From the NCBI RefSeq assembly GCF_030817315.1, contig NZ_JAUSZF010000001.1, positions 2,092,501 through 2,156,500 of the forward strand: a DNA stretch of 64,000 nt, read 5' to 3'. Below, piece after piece: positions 37,032 to 45,157 of the stretch. Origin of the DNA: Sphingomonas faeni (lineage in GTDB: Bacteria; Pseudomonadota; Alphaproteobacteria; Sphingomonadales; Sphingomonadaceae). Below the pieces are notes generated by a model, which made no database searches, was not told where the DNA came from, and was given only the letters and a program-made list of their open reading frames with translations. Positions within the stretch are counted from its first letter, which is position 1. Every line of letters begins with the position of its first letter. The position numbers and the translations under genes are program-made.

Positions 37032-39041
37032 CTACGCGTCGATCGCTTCCTCGTCCATGCGGCCGGCGTTTTCCTGGATGAAGGCGAAGCGGTGCGCGGG
37101 GTTGTTGCCCATCAGGCGGTCGACCAGGTCCTTTACCTGCGCGCGCTCTTCATATTCCTGGGGCAGCGTGATGCGGAGCATGCCTCGGGTGGCGGGGTCC
37201 ATCGTCGTTTCGCGGAGCTGGCTCGGGTTCATCTCGCCGAGACCCTTGAAGCGGCCGACGTCGACTTTCTTGCCCTTGAACACGGTGCGTTCGAGTTCGG
37301 CGCGGTGGGCGTCGTCGCGGGCGTAGACGCTCTTGGTGCCGACCGTCAGGCGGTAGAGCGGCGGTTGGGCGAGGTAGAGATGCCCGCGGCGGACGAGTTC
37401 AGGCATTTCCTGGAAGAAGAACGTCATCAGCAGCGTGGCGATGTGAGCCCCATCCACGTCTGCGTCGGTCATGATGACGATGCGTTCGTAGCGCAGCGTA
37501 TCCGGGGTGCAGTCCTTCCGGGTGCCGCAGCCCAGCGCGAGCGTCAGGTCGGCGATCTCCTGGTTGGCGAAGATCTTCGCGCTGGTCGCGGACGCGACGT
37601 TGAGAATCTTGCCGCGGATTGGGAGAATCGCCTGCGTTTTCCGGTCACGCGCCTGCTTCGCCGAGCCGCCTGCCGAATCGCCTTCGACGATGAAGAGTTC
37701 GGTGCCTTCGGGCGAGTTGGCGGAGCAGTCGGTGAGCTTGCCCGGCAGGCGCAGTTTGCGCGCGGAGGTCGCGGTCTTGCGCTTGACGTCACGTTCCTGC
37801 TTGCGGCGCAGGCGTTCGTCCATCCGCTCCAGCACATAGTTCAGCAGCGCCTTGCCGCGCTCCATGTTGTGGCTGAGGAAATGATCGAAATGGTCGCGCA
37901 CCGCCTTCTCGACGAGGCCGGCGGCTTCTGGGCTGGTGAGGCGATCCTTGGTCTGGCTCTGGAATTGCGGCTCGCGGATGAAGACCGACAGCATCAGTTC
38001 GCTGCCGACCATGACGTCGTCCGCGCTGATATCCTTCGTTTTCTTGTTGCCGACGAGGTCGCCGAACGCGCGCAGGCCGCGGACCAGAGCCTGGCGGAGG
38101 CCTTGCTCATGCGTGCCGCCGTCGGGGGTCGGGATGGTGTTGCAATACCAGCTGTACGAGCCGTCGCTCCAGAGCGGCCACGCGACCGCCCATTCGACGC
38201 GGCCCTGCGTTTCGCCGTTCGCGCTCGGGAAATCCTGCGAGCCGGAGAAGAAGTCGGTGGTCGCGCATTCGCGGCCGGCGATCTGATCGCGGAGGTGGTC
38301 GGCTAGGCCGCCGGGGAACTGGAACACGGCTTGTGCCGGCGTGTCGTCGCCGATCAGGTCGGGGGCGCAGTGCCAGCGGATCTCGACGCCGGCGAACAGG
38401 TACGCCTTCGAGCGGACGAGCTTGTAGAGGCGCTGCGGCTTGAAGTTCAGTTCGGTGCCGAAGATCTCGGTATCGGGGGTGAACGCGACGCTGGTGCCGC
38501 GCCGGTTGGGCGTGGGGCCGAGATGCTCGATCGGGCCGAGCGTCTGGCCCTTGGCGAAGCGCTGGCGGTAGAGTTGCTTGTCGCGCGCGACCTCGACGAC
38601 GGTGTCGGACGACAACGCATTGACGACGCTGATGCCGACACCGTGCAGGCCGCCCGAGGTCGCATAGGCCTTGCCCGCGAACTTGCCGCCCGAGTGGAGC
38701 GTCGAGAGGATCACCTCCAGCGCGGACTTGTCGGGAAACTTCGGGTGCGGGTCGACCGGGATGCCGCGGCCATTATCGACGATCGTCAGGCGATTGTTCG
38801 CCTCCAGCGTTACCTCGATCCGCGTCGCGTGGCCGGCGACCGCCTCGTCCATCGCGTTGTCGAGCACTTCGGCGGCGAGGTGGTGCAGCGCGCGCTCGTC
38901 GGTGCCGCCGACGTACATGCCGGGGCGGCGGCGTACGGGTTCGAGGCCTTCGAGCACCTCGATCGAGGATGCATCATAGGTATTGGCGGCGGTCTTGCCG
39001 GCGCCGGGCGTCGAGGGGGACGCGAACAGATCTTCAGCCAT
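37032..39041 (-). CDS. parE: DNA topoisomerase IV subunit B
   Basis: ParE is the ATPase subunit of topoisomerase IV, which decatenates daughter chromosomes. From ATG 39041 the product is 669 residues. The GHKL ATPase motifs are EVLDNAMDEAV, IVDNGRGIPVD and SGGLHGVGISVVNALS. The TOPRIM metal motifs are IVEGDSAGGSAKQARDR and IVIMTDADVDGAHI, with LGEMNPSQLRETTMDP later. Length and the YVGGTDERALHHL segment favour ParE over GyrB. The longer frame upstream to 40124 runs antisense through the barrel gene and is rejected. Confidence 0.93.
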   Translation of the reverse strand: MAEDLFASPSTPGAGKTAANTYDASSIEVLEGLEPVRRRPGMYVGGTDERALHHLAAEVLDNAMDEAVAGHATRIEVTLEANNRLTIVDNGRGIPVDPHPKFPDKSALEVILSTLHSGGKFAGKAYATSGGLHGVGISVVNALSSDTVVEVARDKQLYRQRFAKGQTLGPIEHLGPTPNRRGTSVAFTPDTEIFGTELNFKPQRLYKLVRSKAYLFAGVEIRWHCAPDLIGDDTPAQAVFQFPGGLADHLRDQIAGRECATTDFFSGSQDFPSANGETQGRVEWAVAWPLWSDGSYSWYCNTIPTPDGGTHEQGLRQALVRGLRAFGDLVGNKKTKDISADDVMVGSELMLSVFIREPQFQSQTKDRLTSPEAAGLVEKAVRDHFDHFLSHNMERGKALLNYVLERMDERLRRKQERDVKRKTATSARKLRLPGKLTDCSANSPEGTELFIVEGDSAGGSAKQARDRKTQAILPIRGKILNVASATSAKIFANQEIADLTLALGCGTRKDCTPDTLRYERIVIMTDADVDGAHIATLLMTFFFQEMPELVRRGHLYLAQPPLYRLTVGTKSVYARDDAHRAELERTVFKGKKVDVGRFKGLGEMNPSQLRETTMDPATRGMLRITLPQEYEERAQVKDLVDRLMGNNPAHRFAFIQENAGRMDEEAIDA

Positions 39042-39200
39042 GGCGAGAGCGTAGCCCGAGGCGTGAGACAAAGCCACAGGCTCCGTTTGTTCTCCCTGTT
39101 GCCGGAAAGCCACATTGACGCAGATTGTTAATCTAGCTGCATAATTTTCCCGCGATCGGCCGTTTATGAAAAACCTGTCATGAAATTTCCGGGAGTGAAT

Positions 39201-40046
39201 ATGAACAAGACGATGATGGTGGCGCTTGCAGGCGTTGCCGCTTTGGGTTTCGCGGCACCCGCCGCCGCACAGGACATGACCGACGACGCGCCGTTCAGCG
39301 GCGTCTATGTCGGCGGCTCGTTCGGCTATGACGTGCAGCCCAACGACGACGGCGAGTCGATCGCATTCGATCGCAATCTGGATGGCGTCTTCGGCGACAC
39401 CATCTCGACTGCGACCGTAGCCAACGCGTTCTCGCCGGGCTTCTGCAACGGCCGTGCGACCAGCAACATCGCGCCTGCGGTCGGTGGCCGTGGCTGCCGT
39501 AGCGACAAGGACGGCATCGGCTATTCGGCACGCGTCGGCGCGGATTACCAGCGCGGCAACATCGTCGTCGGCGTGGTCGGCGAGTTCGGCAAGAACGAGA
39601 TCAGCGACAGCGTCTCGGCGTTCAGCACCACGCCTGCCTTCTACACGATGACGCGCGACCTGAAGTGGGAAGCATCGGCACGCGGCCGCCTGGGCTATGC
39701 GGCGAACACGACGCTGTTCTACGGCACGTTCGGCGTCGGCTATGCCAACATCGACAACAGCTTCACGACCGGCAACACGGCGAACACCTTCACCACCAAC
39801 GGTGGCAGCAAGGAATGGGGCATCGTCGGTGGCGGCGGCATCGAGCAGAAGCTGGGTCGCAACTTCTCGGTGGGCCTTGAGTATCAGTACCACCAGTATC
39901 AGGACACCGACTACCGCGTCCGCGCATCGGGCGGTCCCGCTGGCGGTCCCTTCACGCGCGGCAATGCGTCGGGGACGGACTTCCGCCGCAGCTTCGACGA
40001 TTTCCGCTGGCACAGCCTGCGCGCCACGGCTGCGTTTAGGTTTTGA
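39201..40046 (+). CDS. outer-membrane beta-barrel protein, porin/OmpW-like size
   Basis: ATG 39201 follows GGGAG by five bases; the in-frame ATG at 39180 lacks a site. The 281-residue precursor has a signal peptide (MNKTMMVALAGVAALGFAAP, cut near AAAQ). A small beta-barrel follows, with alternating strands such as FSGVYVGGSFGYDV, ARGRLGYAANTTLFYGTFGVGYANI and FSVGLEYQYHQYQDTDYRV. It ends in the BAM-recognition aromatic FRF (SLRATAAFRF). The paired Cys in FCNGR and GRGCRS may form an external loop disulphide. The ligand or role is unknown. Confidence 0.88.
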   Translation: MNKTMMVALAGVAALGFAAPAAAQDMTDDAPFSGVYVGGSFGYDVQPNDDGESIAFDRNLDGVFGDTISTATVANAFSPGFCNGRATSNIAPAVGGRGCRSDKDGIGYSARVGADYQRGNIVVGVVGEFGKNEISDSVSAFSTTPAFYTMTRDLKWEASARGRLGYAANTTLFYGTFGVGYANIDNSFTTGNTANTFTTNGGSKEWGIVGGGGIEQKLGRNFSVGLEYQYHQYQDTDYRVRASGGPAGGPFTRGNASGTDFRRSFDDFRWHSLRATAAFRF

Positions 40047-40149
40047 GGCGAAGGGCGGCCGCTGCCACGCTGGCAGCGGACTCGCCCGAGCCCGGCCGGC
40101 GCGGCTCGCCGCGTCCGACGACATGGGCTTTGCCCATGGCTAGCGAGGT

Positions 40150-40195
40150 GTGAAGAAGGCCGCTTCCTCAGGTGAGGACGCGGCCTTTTTCTTTT
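40150..40195 (+). terminator. terminator after the barrel gene region
   Basis: AAGGCCGC(TT)CCTC and GAGGACGCGGCCTT pair in a strong stem followed by TTTTCTTTTGC. It lies about 105 bases after the barrel stop; the bases between hold only GC-rich hairpins. Confidence 0.85.
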
Positions 40196-40230
40196 GCACG
40201 TTCGATGTTCCAAGTGGTGATCCACACGCT

Positions 40231-40314
40231 TCGCCATCCTGGCGAAAGTCAGGGCGCAGAGCCAGATACGTTGCCGCTCGGTATCCTGGGTCCTGACTTT
40301 CGTCAGGATGACGG
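40231..40314. repeat. paired palindrome, 'GTCATCCTGACGAAAGTCAGG' family
   Basis: CGCCATCCTGGCGAAAGTCA at the left and TGACTTTCGTCAGGATGACG at the right are inverted. The left arm has diverged slightly from the copies at 11771 and 40691. It is the first of four elements in the 778-bp gap between the barrel gene and gcrA, where I see no gene. Confidence 0.87.
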
Positions 40315-40400
40315 GAGGGTGTTGTGGGGGCGTGGCCTACTTTATCAGCGTACTTCGACTTAGCACGTTCCGGCACTGAGACCGTTGCCCGCCAAAGGTT

Positions 40401-40454
40401 GTTTCCCCGCGAAGGCGGGGAATCAGACTGGGCTCCCGCCTTCGCGGGAGAACA
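40401..40454. repeat. short paired palindrome, 'CCCCGCGAAGGCGGGG' family
   Basis: TTGTTTCCCCGCGAAGGCGG at the left and CCGCCTTCGCGGGAGAACAA at the right are inverted. It is almost the mirror image of the element at 18156. Confidence 0.85.
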
Positions 40455-40477
40455 AGGAAAGCATGCTCCTCCCTACG

Positions 40478-40587
40478 TACCACCCCGGTGGAGGCCGGGG
40501 CCCAACTGGGGAACGTTGCTAACAGAGCGAAGCGCACGATTACCAACACCTTCCCAGTTGGGCCCCGGCCTTCGCCGGGGTGGTGCC
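40478..40587. repeat. paired palindrome, 'GGCCGGGGCCCAACT' family
   Basis: CACCCCGGTGGAGGCCGGGG then CCCAACTGGGG at the left is inverted as CCCAGTTGGGCCCCGGCCTT then CGCCGGGGTGGTG at the right. It is related to 21297 and 27245. Confidence 0.88.
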
Positions 40588-40613
40588 TCTTGAAGTCGGG
40601 GTGGTAGCAGTTT

Positions 40614-40655
40614 TGAAAAAGGCCGCATCCCCGAACGAGGACGCGGCATTTTGCT
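40614..40655 (-). terminator. terminator for gcrA
   Basis: On the minus strand GCCGCGTCC and GGATGCGGC pair around TCGTTCG-type loop and are followed by CTTTTTCAAAA. It is about 170 bases past the gcrA stop, with a repeat element between. Confidence 0.7.
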
Positions 40656-40690
40656 CGCGGTTTGTGAGTCAGCGGTGCCCCACCCGCTCC

Positions 40691-40771
40691 GTCATCCTGA
40701 CGAAAGTCAGGACCCAGAGCCAAATACGTCGCCGCTTGGTATCCTGGGTCCTGACTTTCGTCAGGATGACG
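40691..40771. repeat. paired palindrome, 'GTCATCCTGACGAAAGTCAGG' family
   Basis: GTCATCCTGACGAAAGTCAG at the left is exactly inverted at the right (CTGACTTTCGTCAGGATGAC). The internal sequence CAGAGCCAAATACG matches the copy at 40231. Confidence 0.92.
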
Positions 40772-40824
40772 GGAGCGCGTTAAGGCGGCGGAGGTGGTTT
40801 ACGGAGCCCACCTCCAGAACAGGC

Positions 40825-41592
40825 TCACCGAGGCCGCGGGCCGCCGAACGGCAGTGGCGGAGTCGGACGGCGATCGCGACGGGGCAACTGTGCCTGATAC
40901 GCGTGGCCGCAATGATCGACGCAATACGGGAAGCCGGGGTTTACTGCCTTGCCGCAGAAGTGAAAGTCGGGCTCGCCGGGATGGCCGAGCGGCCATTTGC
41001 AGATGCGGTCGTTCAGTTCGAGCAGGCTCGTCTTGTTCGCCATCTCGGCGGACGGCTTGGCGGGGACGAGGCGACGCGGCGGGGCGGGCGTGCTTGGCGG
41101 CTGCTGCTCGCCGGGGGCCTGGCGGAGGAAGCCGCCGGGGCCGACCGAGCGTAGGATCGGCTGGGGCGCGCGAACTGGGGCGACGACGGCCGGAGCAGCC
41201 TCGTCCTCGTCTTCGTCCTCTTCGTCCTCGGGTTCTTCGGCGACCGGCTCTGGCTCGACCGGTGCAGCGGGCTTGGCTGCTGCCACGACGGGCGGTACGA
41301 CCGGTGCGGGCTTGGGGGCCTCGACCTCGCCCGGTTCCGGTGCGGCGACCGGCTCGGGAGCCGGTGTTGCTGCAGCCGATGCCGACGCTGCTGCTTCGGC
41401 CGCAGCCGCCGCCTTGGCTTCGGGATCGTTCGGCTTCACCGGCGACGGGCGCGCCTGTAGCTCGAGGCGGTGGGCCTTGCCGATGACGGCGTTGCGGCTA
41501 ACGCCACCCAATGCTTCGGCGATCTGGCTGGCGGTCTGGCCGGCCTCCCACATCGTCTTGAGCGTCTGGATGCGCTCGTCGGTCCAGGACAT
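40825..41592 (-). CDS. gcrA: GcrA-family cell-cycle regulator with long acidic/Pro-Ala linker
   Basis: GcrA is an alphaproteobacterial factor that binds methylated GANTC promoters with sigma-70 and drives cell-cycle genes. The N-terminal helix-turn-helix is present (MSWTDERIQTLKTMWEAGQT then SQIAEALGGVSRNAVIGKAHRL, about residues 1-45). So is the conserved C-terminal block LLELNDRICKWPLGHP to FPYCVDHCGHAYQ. Between them lie about 130 residues of Ala/Pro/Glu-rich, charged linker with a run of Glu/Asp (EEPEDEEDEDEDE), making the protein 255 residues, much longer than the usual 170-180. The linker expansion is notable; function is otherwise expected. Confidence 0.93.
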   Translation of the reverse strand: MSWTDERIQTLKTMWEAGQTASQIAEALGGVSRNAVIGKAHRLELQARPSPVKPNDPEAKAAAAAEAAASASAAATPAPEPVAAPEPGEVEAPKPAPVVPPVVAAAKPAAPVEPEPVAEEPEDEEDEDEDEAAPAVVAPVRAPQPILRSVGPGGFLRQAPGEQQPPSTPAPPRRLVPAKPSAEMANKTSLLELNDRICKWPLGHPGEPDFHFCGKAVNPGFPYCVDHCGHAYQAQLPRRDRRPTPPLPFGGPRPR

Positions 41593-41657
41593 GTTCGTTC
41601 CTTAGTCTACGTCAGCCGGGTTGCGGGCAGCAGCGGCAGCGATTACCCGCAACCTCC

Positions 41658-42512
41658 ATGAGCAGCCAGCCCCCAATCGGTGAAATCCATTCGGCGGTAC
41701 ATTCCGCCCCCGGCGTTCCCGTCATCAAGAGCGTGAACTGGGAGGGATTGCGAACCCTCTATATCAAGGAGGTGCGCCGGTTCTTCAAGGTGCAGCTTCA
41801 GACGGTGTGGGCGCCGGCGATTACCACCCTGCTTTTTCTGATCGTGTTCACCATCGCGACGGGCGCGAGAAGCCCGGTTCCGGTCGATGGCCAGATCGTC
41901 GCGTTCGCCGATTTCATCGCGCCGGGGCTGATCATCGCGCAGGGCATGATGGGCCCGGCGTTCGCCAATGCGAGCTTTTCGCTGCTGGTCGGCAAGATGC
42001 AGGGCACGATCGTGGATTATCTCCAGCCGCCCTTGGCGACGGGTGAATTGCTGGCCGCGCTGGTTGGCGGTGCAGTCACTCGCGCAGTGATCGTCGGGAT
42101 CGTCGTGTGGGCGGCGATGGCGCTGTATCCGGGCGTGCACGTGACGCCGCATGCACCGCTCGCCATCATCTGGTTCGGCTTTCTGGGCGCGGTGTTCCTC
42201 GCGCTGCTCGGCGTGCTGACGTCGATCTGGGCGGACAAGTTCGATCATGCGGCGGCGGTCACAAACTTCGTGATCGCGCCGCTGTCGCTGTTGTCGGGGA
42301 CGTTCTATTCGGTCGACAAGCTGGCGCCCGCGTTCCGCGCGTTCAGCCATGCGAACCCGTTCTTCTACATCATCTCGGGCTTTCGCTACGGGTTCCTCGG
42401 GATTGCCGATTCGCCGGTGATGATCGGCGGGATCGTGATCCTGGTGATCGATCTGGTACTGGCGACGCTCTGCTACCGGTTGCTGAAGAGCGGGTGGAAG
42501 CTGAAGAACTGA
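41658..42512 (+). CDS. ABC-2 type transporter permease
   Basis: The 284-residue protein has a cytoplasmic N-terminus and six hydrophobic segments, including ITTLLFLIVFTIATG and LAIIWFGFLGAVFLALLGVL. The characteristic ABC-2 signature FVIAPLSLLSGTFYSVDKLAP comes before the last helix pair and resembles YadH-type permeases. Such permeases need a separate ATPase, often encoded next door, but none is in the flanking DNA. Its stop overlaps the ATG of the following pseudogene (TGATG). The exported substrate is unknown. Confidence 0.88.
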   Translation: MSSQPPIGEIHSAVHSAPGVPVIKSVNWEGLRTLYIKEVRRFFKVQLQTVWAPAITTLLFLIVFTIATGARSPVPVDGQIVAFADFIAPGLIIAQGMMGPAFANASFSLLVGKMQGTIVDYLQPPLATGELLAALVGGAVTRAVIVGIVVWAAMALYPGVHVTPHAPLAIIWFGFLGAVFLALLGVLTSIWADKFDHAAAVTNFVIAPLSLLSGTFYSVDKLAPAFRAFSHANPFFYIISGFRYGFLGIADSPVMIGGIVILVIDLVLATLCYRLLKSGWKLKN

Positions 42513-43234
42513 TGCGAGGCCTCGCGCTTTGGCGCGTGGCGTTGGCGGTGGCGGACCCGGTGTTGCGGGCGAAGGCGGAGGCGCTGGTCGCGATCCTTGA
42601 TGGCCGCGGCGCGTATGACGCAGATTTTGCTGCGAGTTTCCGCGAGAAGGTGCCGAAGGCGTAATTCTCGACGACCGTCGAAAAGCTGCTGACGACGCTC
42701 GGGCGGGCGAAGGTCGATGCGATGGCGGAGGCGGCGGGCGGCCGCGTGCCGGTCATGACCACGCGCGAGATGTTCGTGCTGAAGGGTGATCCGGCGCTGA
42801 CCAAGGCGTGGGCGGCGGGGTCGGTGGACGAGCGGCGGGCGTTGCTTGCCGACAATGCGGTGAAGTTCGCCACGGCCAAGCTGGATCCGACCGTGTTCGC
42901 GGGGAAGCCGGTGGCGATCGACAGCGTCGAATGGTTTGCGAGCCCGGCGGCGATGGCGGGGGTGCTGGATCGGTTGCGCGGCGCGGATGCTACGACTCGG
43001 GCGATCCTCGCCGTCAACGCGGGGCTCGATCCGGCGATCGCCAAGCGGTTTGGGTATGTCGGGTTCAAGGGTGGTGGCGAGCCGGGGGTGCTGAGCTTGA
43101 ACTACCTGGTGCAGGCGAAGGACGGGCGTTGGTATGCGGCTACCGGGAACTGGCACCGGGCGGATGATGCGGTGAACGAGGTTCGGTTCGCGGGGTTGAT
43201 GGGGCGCGCTTTGGCGTTGCTGGCGGGGCGGTAG
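42512..43234 (+). pseudogene. degraded class A beta-lactamase-fold serine hydrolase
   Basis: From ATG 42512 the frame reads 50 residues (MRGLALWRVALAVADPVLRA...REKVPKA) and stops at TAA 42662-42664. It then continues in the same frame to 43234 with VEKLLTTLGRAKVDAM, VMTTREMFVLKGDPALTKAW, VEWFASPAAMAGVLDRL and FKGGGEPGVLSLNYLVQ. These later blocks match the C-terminal part of beta-lactamase-fold serine hydrolases, the KGG triad among them. No Ser-x-x-Lys motif is present, and the N-terminal part is far too short, so the catalytic core appears to have been deleted between the two parts. It is a decaying gene behind the ABC permease. Confidence 0.7.
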
Positions 43235-43290
43235 GCGTACCGCGTACGCACAAAGCGCTGACTGGAACACGCGACGCACGCTTCCTGTCG

Positions 43291-43368
43291 TTCCCCCGCG
43301 CAGGCGGGGGTCCAGGGTTACCGAGGGTGACGTTCGTGATCCTGGGCTCCTGCGTTCGCAGGAGAACA
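43291..43368. repeat. paired palindrome, 'CCCCCGCGCAGGCGGGGG' family
   Basis: TTCCCCCGCGCAGGCGGGGG and CTCCTGCGTTCGCAGGAGAA are end hairpins with CCAGGGTTA and ATCCTGGG inner arms. The two ends come from different subfamilies, so this looks like a hybrid. Confidence 0.8.
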
Positions 43369-43384
43369 GCAGAATGAATGAAGC

Positions 43385-43957
43385 TCAGGCCCGCCCGGCG
43401 GCCTGCCAGCTATCCGCGCACAGCCCGAAGATCAGGCTGTCGCGCAGCCCCAGATGCGTCTCCCATTCGTCGCGTAGCAGGCGTTCGCGGCGAAATCCCA
43501 ACCGCTCCAGCAACAGGATCGATGCGGTATTCTCGGTATCCGCGTCGGCGAATACGCGGCTGCCGCCTTCCGCGAACAGACGGTCGATCACCGCGGACAC
43601 GGCCTCACGCGCGATCCCGCGCCCCCAGGCCTCGCGCGCGAGGATGAAGCCGATCTCGGTCACCCCTGCCCCGTCGGCCTCGCTCCCCGAGACCCAGCCG
43701 ATCGCGCGGTCGTCGCCGGTGCGGGTGATCGCCCAGGTGCGCTGGTTGCCCGGCGCGGCCTCCTCGGCGAGGTAGATGCGGACGTCGTCGACGCTGCCAA
43801 GCGGGCCGTCCGCCGAATACGCCATCAGCTCCGCATCGGCGAGCATCGGGTGCAACGCGGTCGCGTCGCCCTCGACGAGCGGACGCAGCCGCAGCCGTCG
43901 CGTCTTCAGTACCGGCGATACGCCGGCGCGCCGTGGTCTGCGTCCCGGCTGCCTCAC
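43385..43957 (-). CDS. GNAT-family acetyltransferase (RimJ/RimL-like)
   Basis: GTG 43957 overlaps the stop of the LysR gene as GTGA and gives 190 residues. The recognisable domain begins about residue 15 (LKTRRLRLRPLVEGDATALH). The acetyl-CoA site is AREAWGRGIAREAV and motif B is ENTASILLLERLGF followed by RRERLLRDEWETH. This layout is that of the RimJ/RimL branch (Acetyltransf_3). The acceptor is unknown; the close coupling to a LysR regulator suggests shared expression. Confidence 0.88.
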   Translation of the reverse strand: MRQPGRRPRRAGVSPVLKTRRLRLRPLVEGDATALHPMLADAELMAYSADGPLGSVDDVRIYLAEEAAPGNQRTWAITRTGDDRAIGWVSGSEADGAGVTEIGFILAREAWGRGIAREAVSAVIDRLFAEGGSRVFADADTENTASILLLERLGFRRERLLRDEWETHLGLRDSLIFGLCADSWQAAGRA

Positions 43958-44748
43958 GCGGTGAGCGCGTCCACGAGCGCCCGGACCTTCTTCTGGCGCC
44001 ACTGCGGAAGCGGGGCGACCAGCCAATAGCCGCCCTTCGACGGCTGCGACTCGCCGATCAGCTGCACACGCGCCTGCGCCAGATCGCGGCGGGCGAGCAG
44101 TTCGGGGACGGTCGCGCGGCCAAGTCCCGCCGCGGCTGCGTCGATCGCTAGTCCGGCGTCGGTGACGCGGACCAGCGCGACGCCGTCCCCCGGTTCGCTG
44201 GGGCCCGACCATGCGATTGCGGCTTCGCTGTCGGTGCCGGGCCTGGCGATCGTCACCATGCCCTCCGACTCAAGCGCCTCGCCCTCATGCTCGCCCGGGC
44301 CATCGCCCCAGCGGATCGCGAGATCGAGATTGGCTTCGGTGAAGTCGACATTCTCGTCGGCGGTGATCAGCACGAAGCGAAGTTCGGGATCGGCTTCGGC
44401 GATCTGCGCGAGGCGCGGCATCAGCCACTTCTCGGTCAGGTCGCGCGGCGCGGCGATAGTCAGCGATTTCGACGACTGCCCCGCCTGCATCGCGCGCACG
44501 GCTTCCTCGAACTGGAGGAAGCCACCGCGGAGTGCGCCGAGACCCGCCTCGGCCTCGGGCGTCAGCTCCAGCCCGCGCGTGGTGCGGCGGAACAGCACGA
44601 CGCCAAGCGTATCCTCAAGCGCACGGATCTGCTGACCGACCGCCGCCGGCGTCACTGCGAGTTCGTCGGCAGCGCGCGTAAACGACAGATGCCGCGCAGC
44701 CGCGTCGAGCACGCGCAGGCCGTTCAGGGGGAGATGCGTGCGCTTCAT
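43954..44748 (-). CDS. LysR-family transcriptional regulator, GcvA-like
   Basis: The 264-residue protein starts with MKRTHLPLNGLRVLDAAARH and a winged helix-turn-helix (LSFTRAADELAVTPAAVGQQ) in the N-terminal 65 residues. The effector domain then starts near SKSLTIAAPRDLTEKWLMPRL. Its opening resembles GcvA-type LysR proteins, which often regulate metabolic or resistance genes. It is slightly short for the family (290-300). The GNAT gene overlaps its stop. The target promoter and inducer are unknown. Confidence 0.9.
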   Translation of the reverse strand: MKRTHLPLNGLRVLDAAARHLSFTRAADELAVTPAAVGQQIRALEDTLGVVLFRRTTRGLELTPEAEAGLGALRGGFLQFEEAVRAMQAGQSSKSLTIAAPRDLTEKWLMPRLAQIAEADPELRFVLITADENVDFTEANLDLAIRWGDGPGEHEGEALESEGMVTIARPGTDSEAAIAWSGPSEPGDGVALVRVTDAGLAIDAAAAGLGRATVPELLARRDLAQARVQLIGESQPSKGGYWLVAPLPQWRQKKVRALVDALTA

Positions 44749-44758
44749 CGCGGATTCC

Positions 44759-45157
44759 TCAATTCAGCACCGCGGGCGCGAACAGCGAAAAGCGGGGGAT
44801 TTCGACGGCGAACAGGGCGCCGTCTTCGCGGACCATCTGGTAGCTGCCCTGCATCGCGCCCGTCGGCGTCGCGAGTGGGCAACCCGAGACATAGTCGAAG
44901 CTCGCGCCGGGTTCGATCACGGGCTGTTCGCCGACCACGCCCTCGCCCTCGACCGAATGGCGCGCGCCGCGGCCGTCGGTGATCACCCAGTGGCGGGTGA
45001 GCAGTTGCACGCTCTCCTCGCCCTCGTTCTCGAGGCGGATGTGATACGCCCAGAACCAGCGGCCGCGCTCGGGCTCGGACTGTTCGGGAAGGTAACTGAC
45101 CGACACGCGCACCGTCACCCCATCGGTCGTCGCCGCGTTGGGGAACAGCGCTTTCAT
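44759..45157 (-). CDS. apaG: ApaG domain protein
   Basis: The 132-residue ApaG protein has a fibronectin-III-like fold and is conserved in proteobacteria; its biochemical role is unsettled. VSVSYLPEQSEPERGRWFWAYHIRLENEG, quoted here as WFWAYHIRLENEG, then LLTRHWVITDGRG and GCPLATPTGAMQGSYQM are family landmarks. Its ATG overlaps the metZ stop (ATGA), indicating translational coupling. Confidence 0.95.
   Translation of the reverse strand: MKALFPNAATTDGVTVRVSVSYLPEQSEPERGRWFWAYHIRLENEGEESVQLLTRHWVITDGRGARHSVEGEGVVGEQPVIEPGASFDYVSGCPLATPTGAMQGSYQMVREDGALFAVEIPRFSLFAPAVLN

Noticed and set aside
37032..40124. A 1030-residue minus-strand reading frame running through parE and antisense to the barrel gene
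   Set aside because: Only the part from 39041 down matches ParE; the upstream third is the antisense of the barrel gene and reads as Arg/Ala noise. GC-rich third positions keep such antisense frames open.
40047..40150. A tRNA or small-RNA gene after the barrel gene
   Set aside because: It has hairpins (CATGGGC/GCCCATG) but no cloverleaf or CCA end, and no pol promoter box was recognised.
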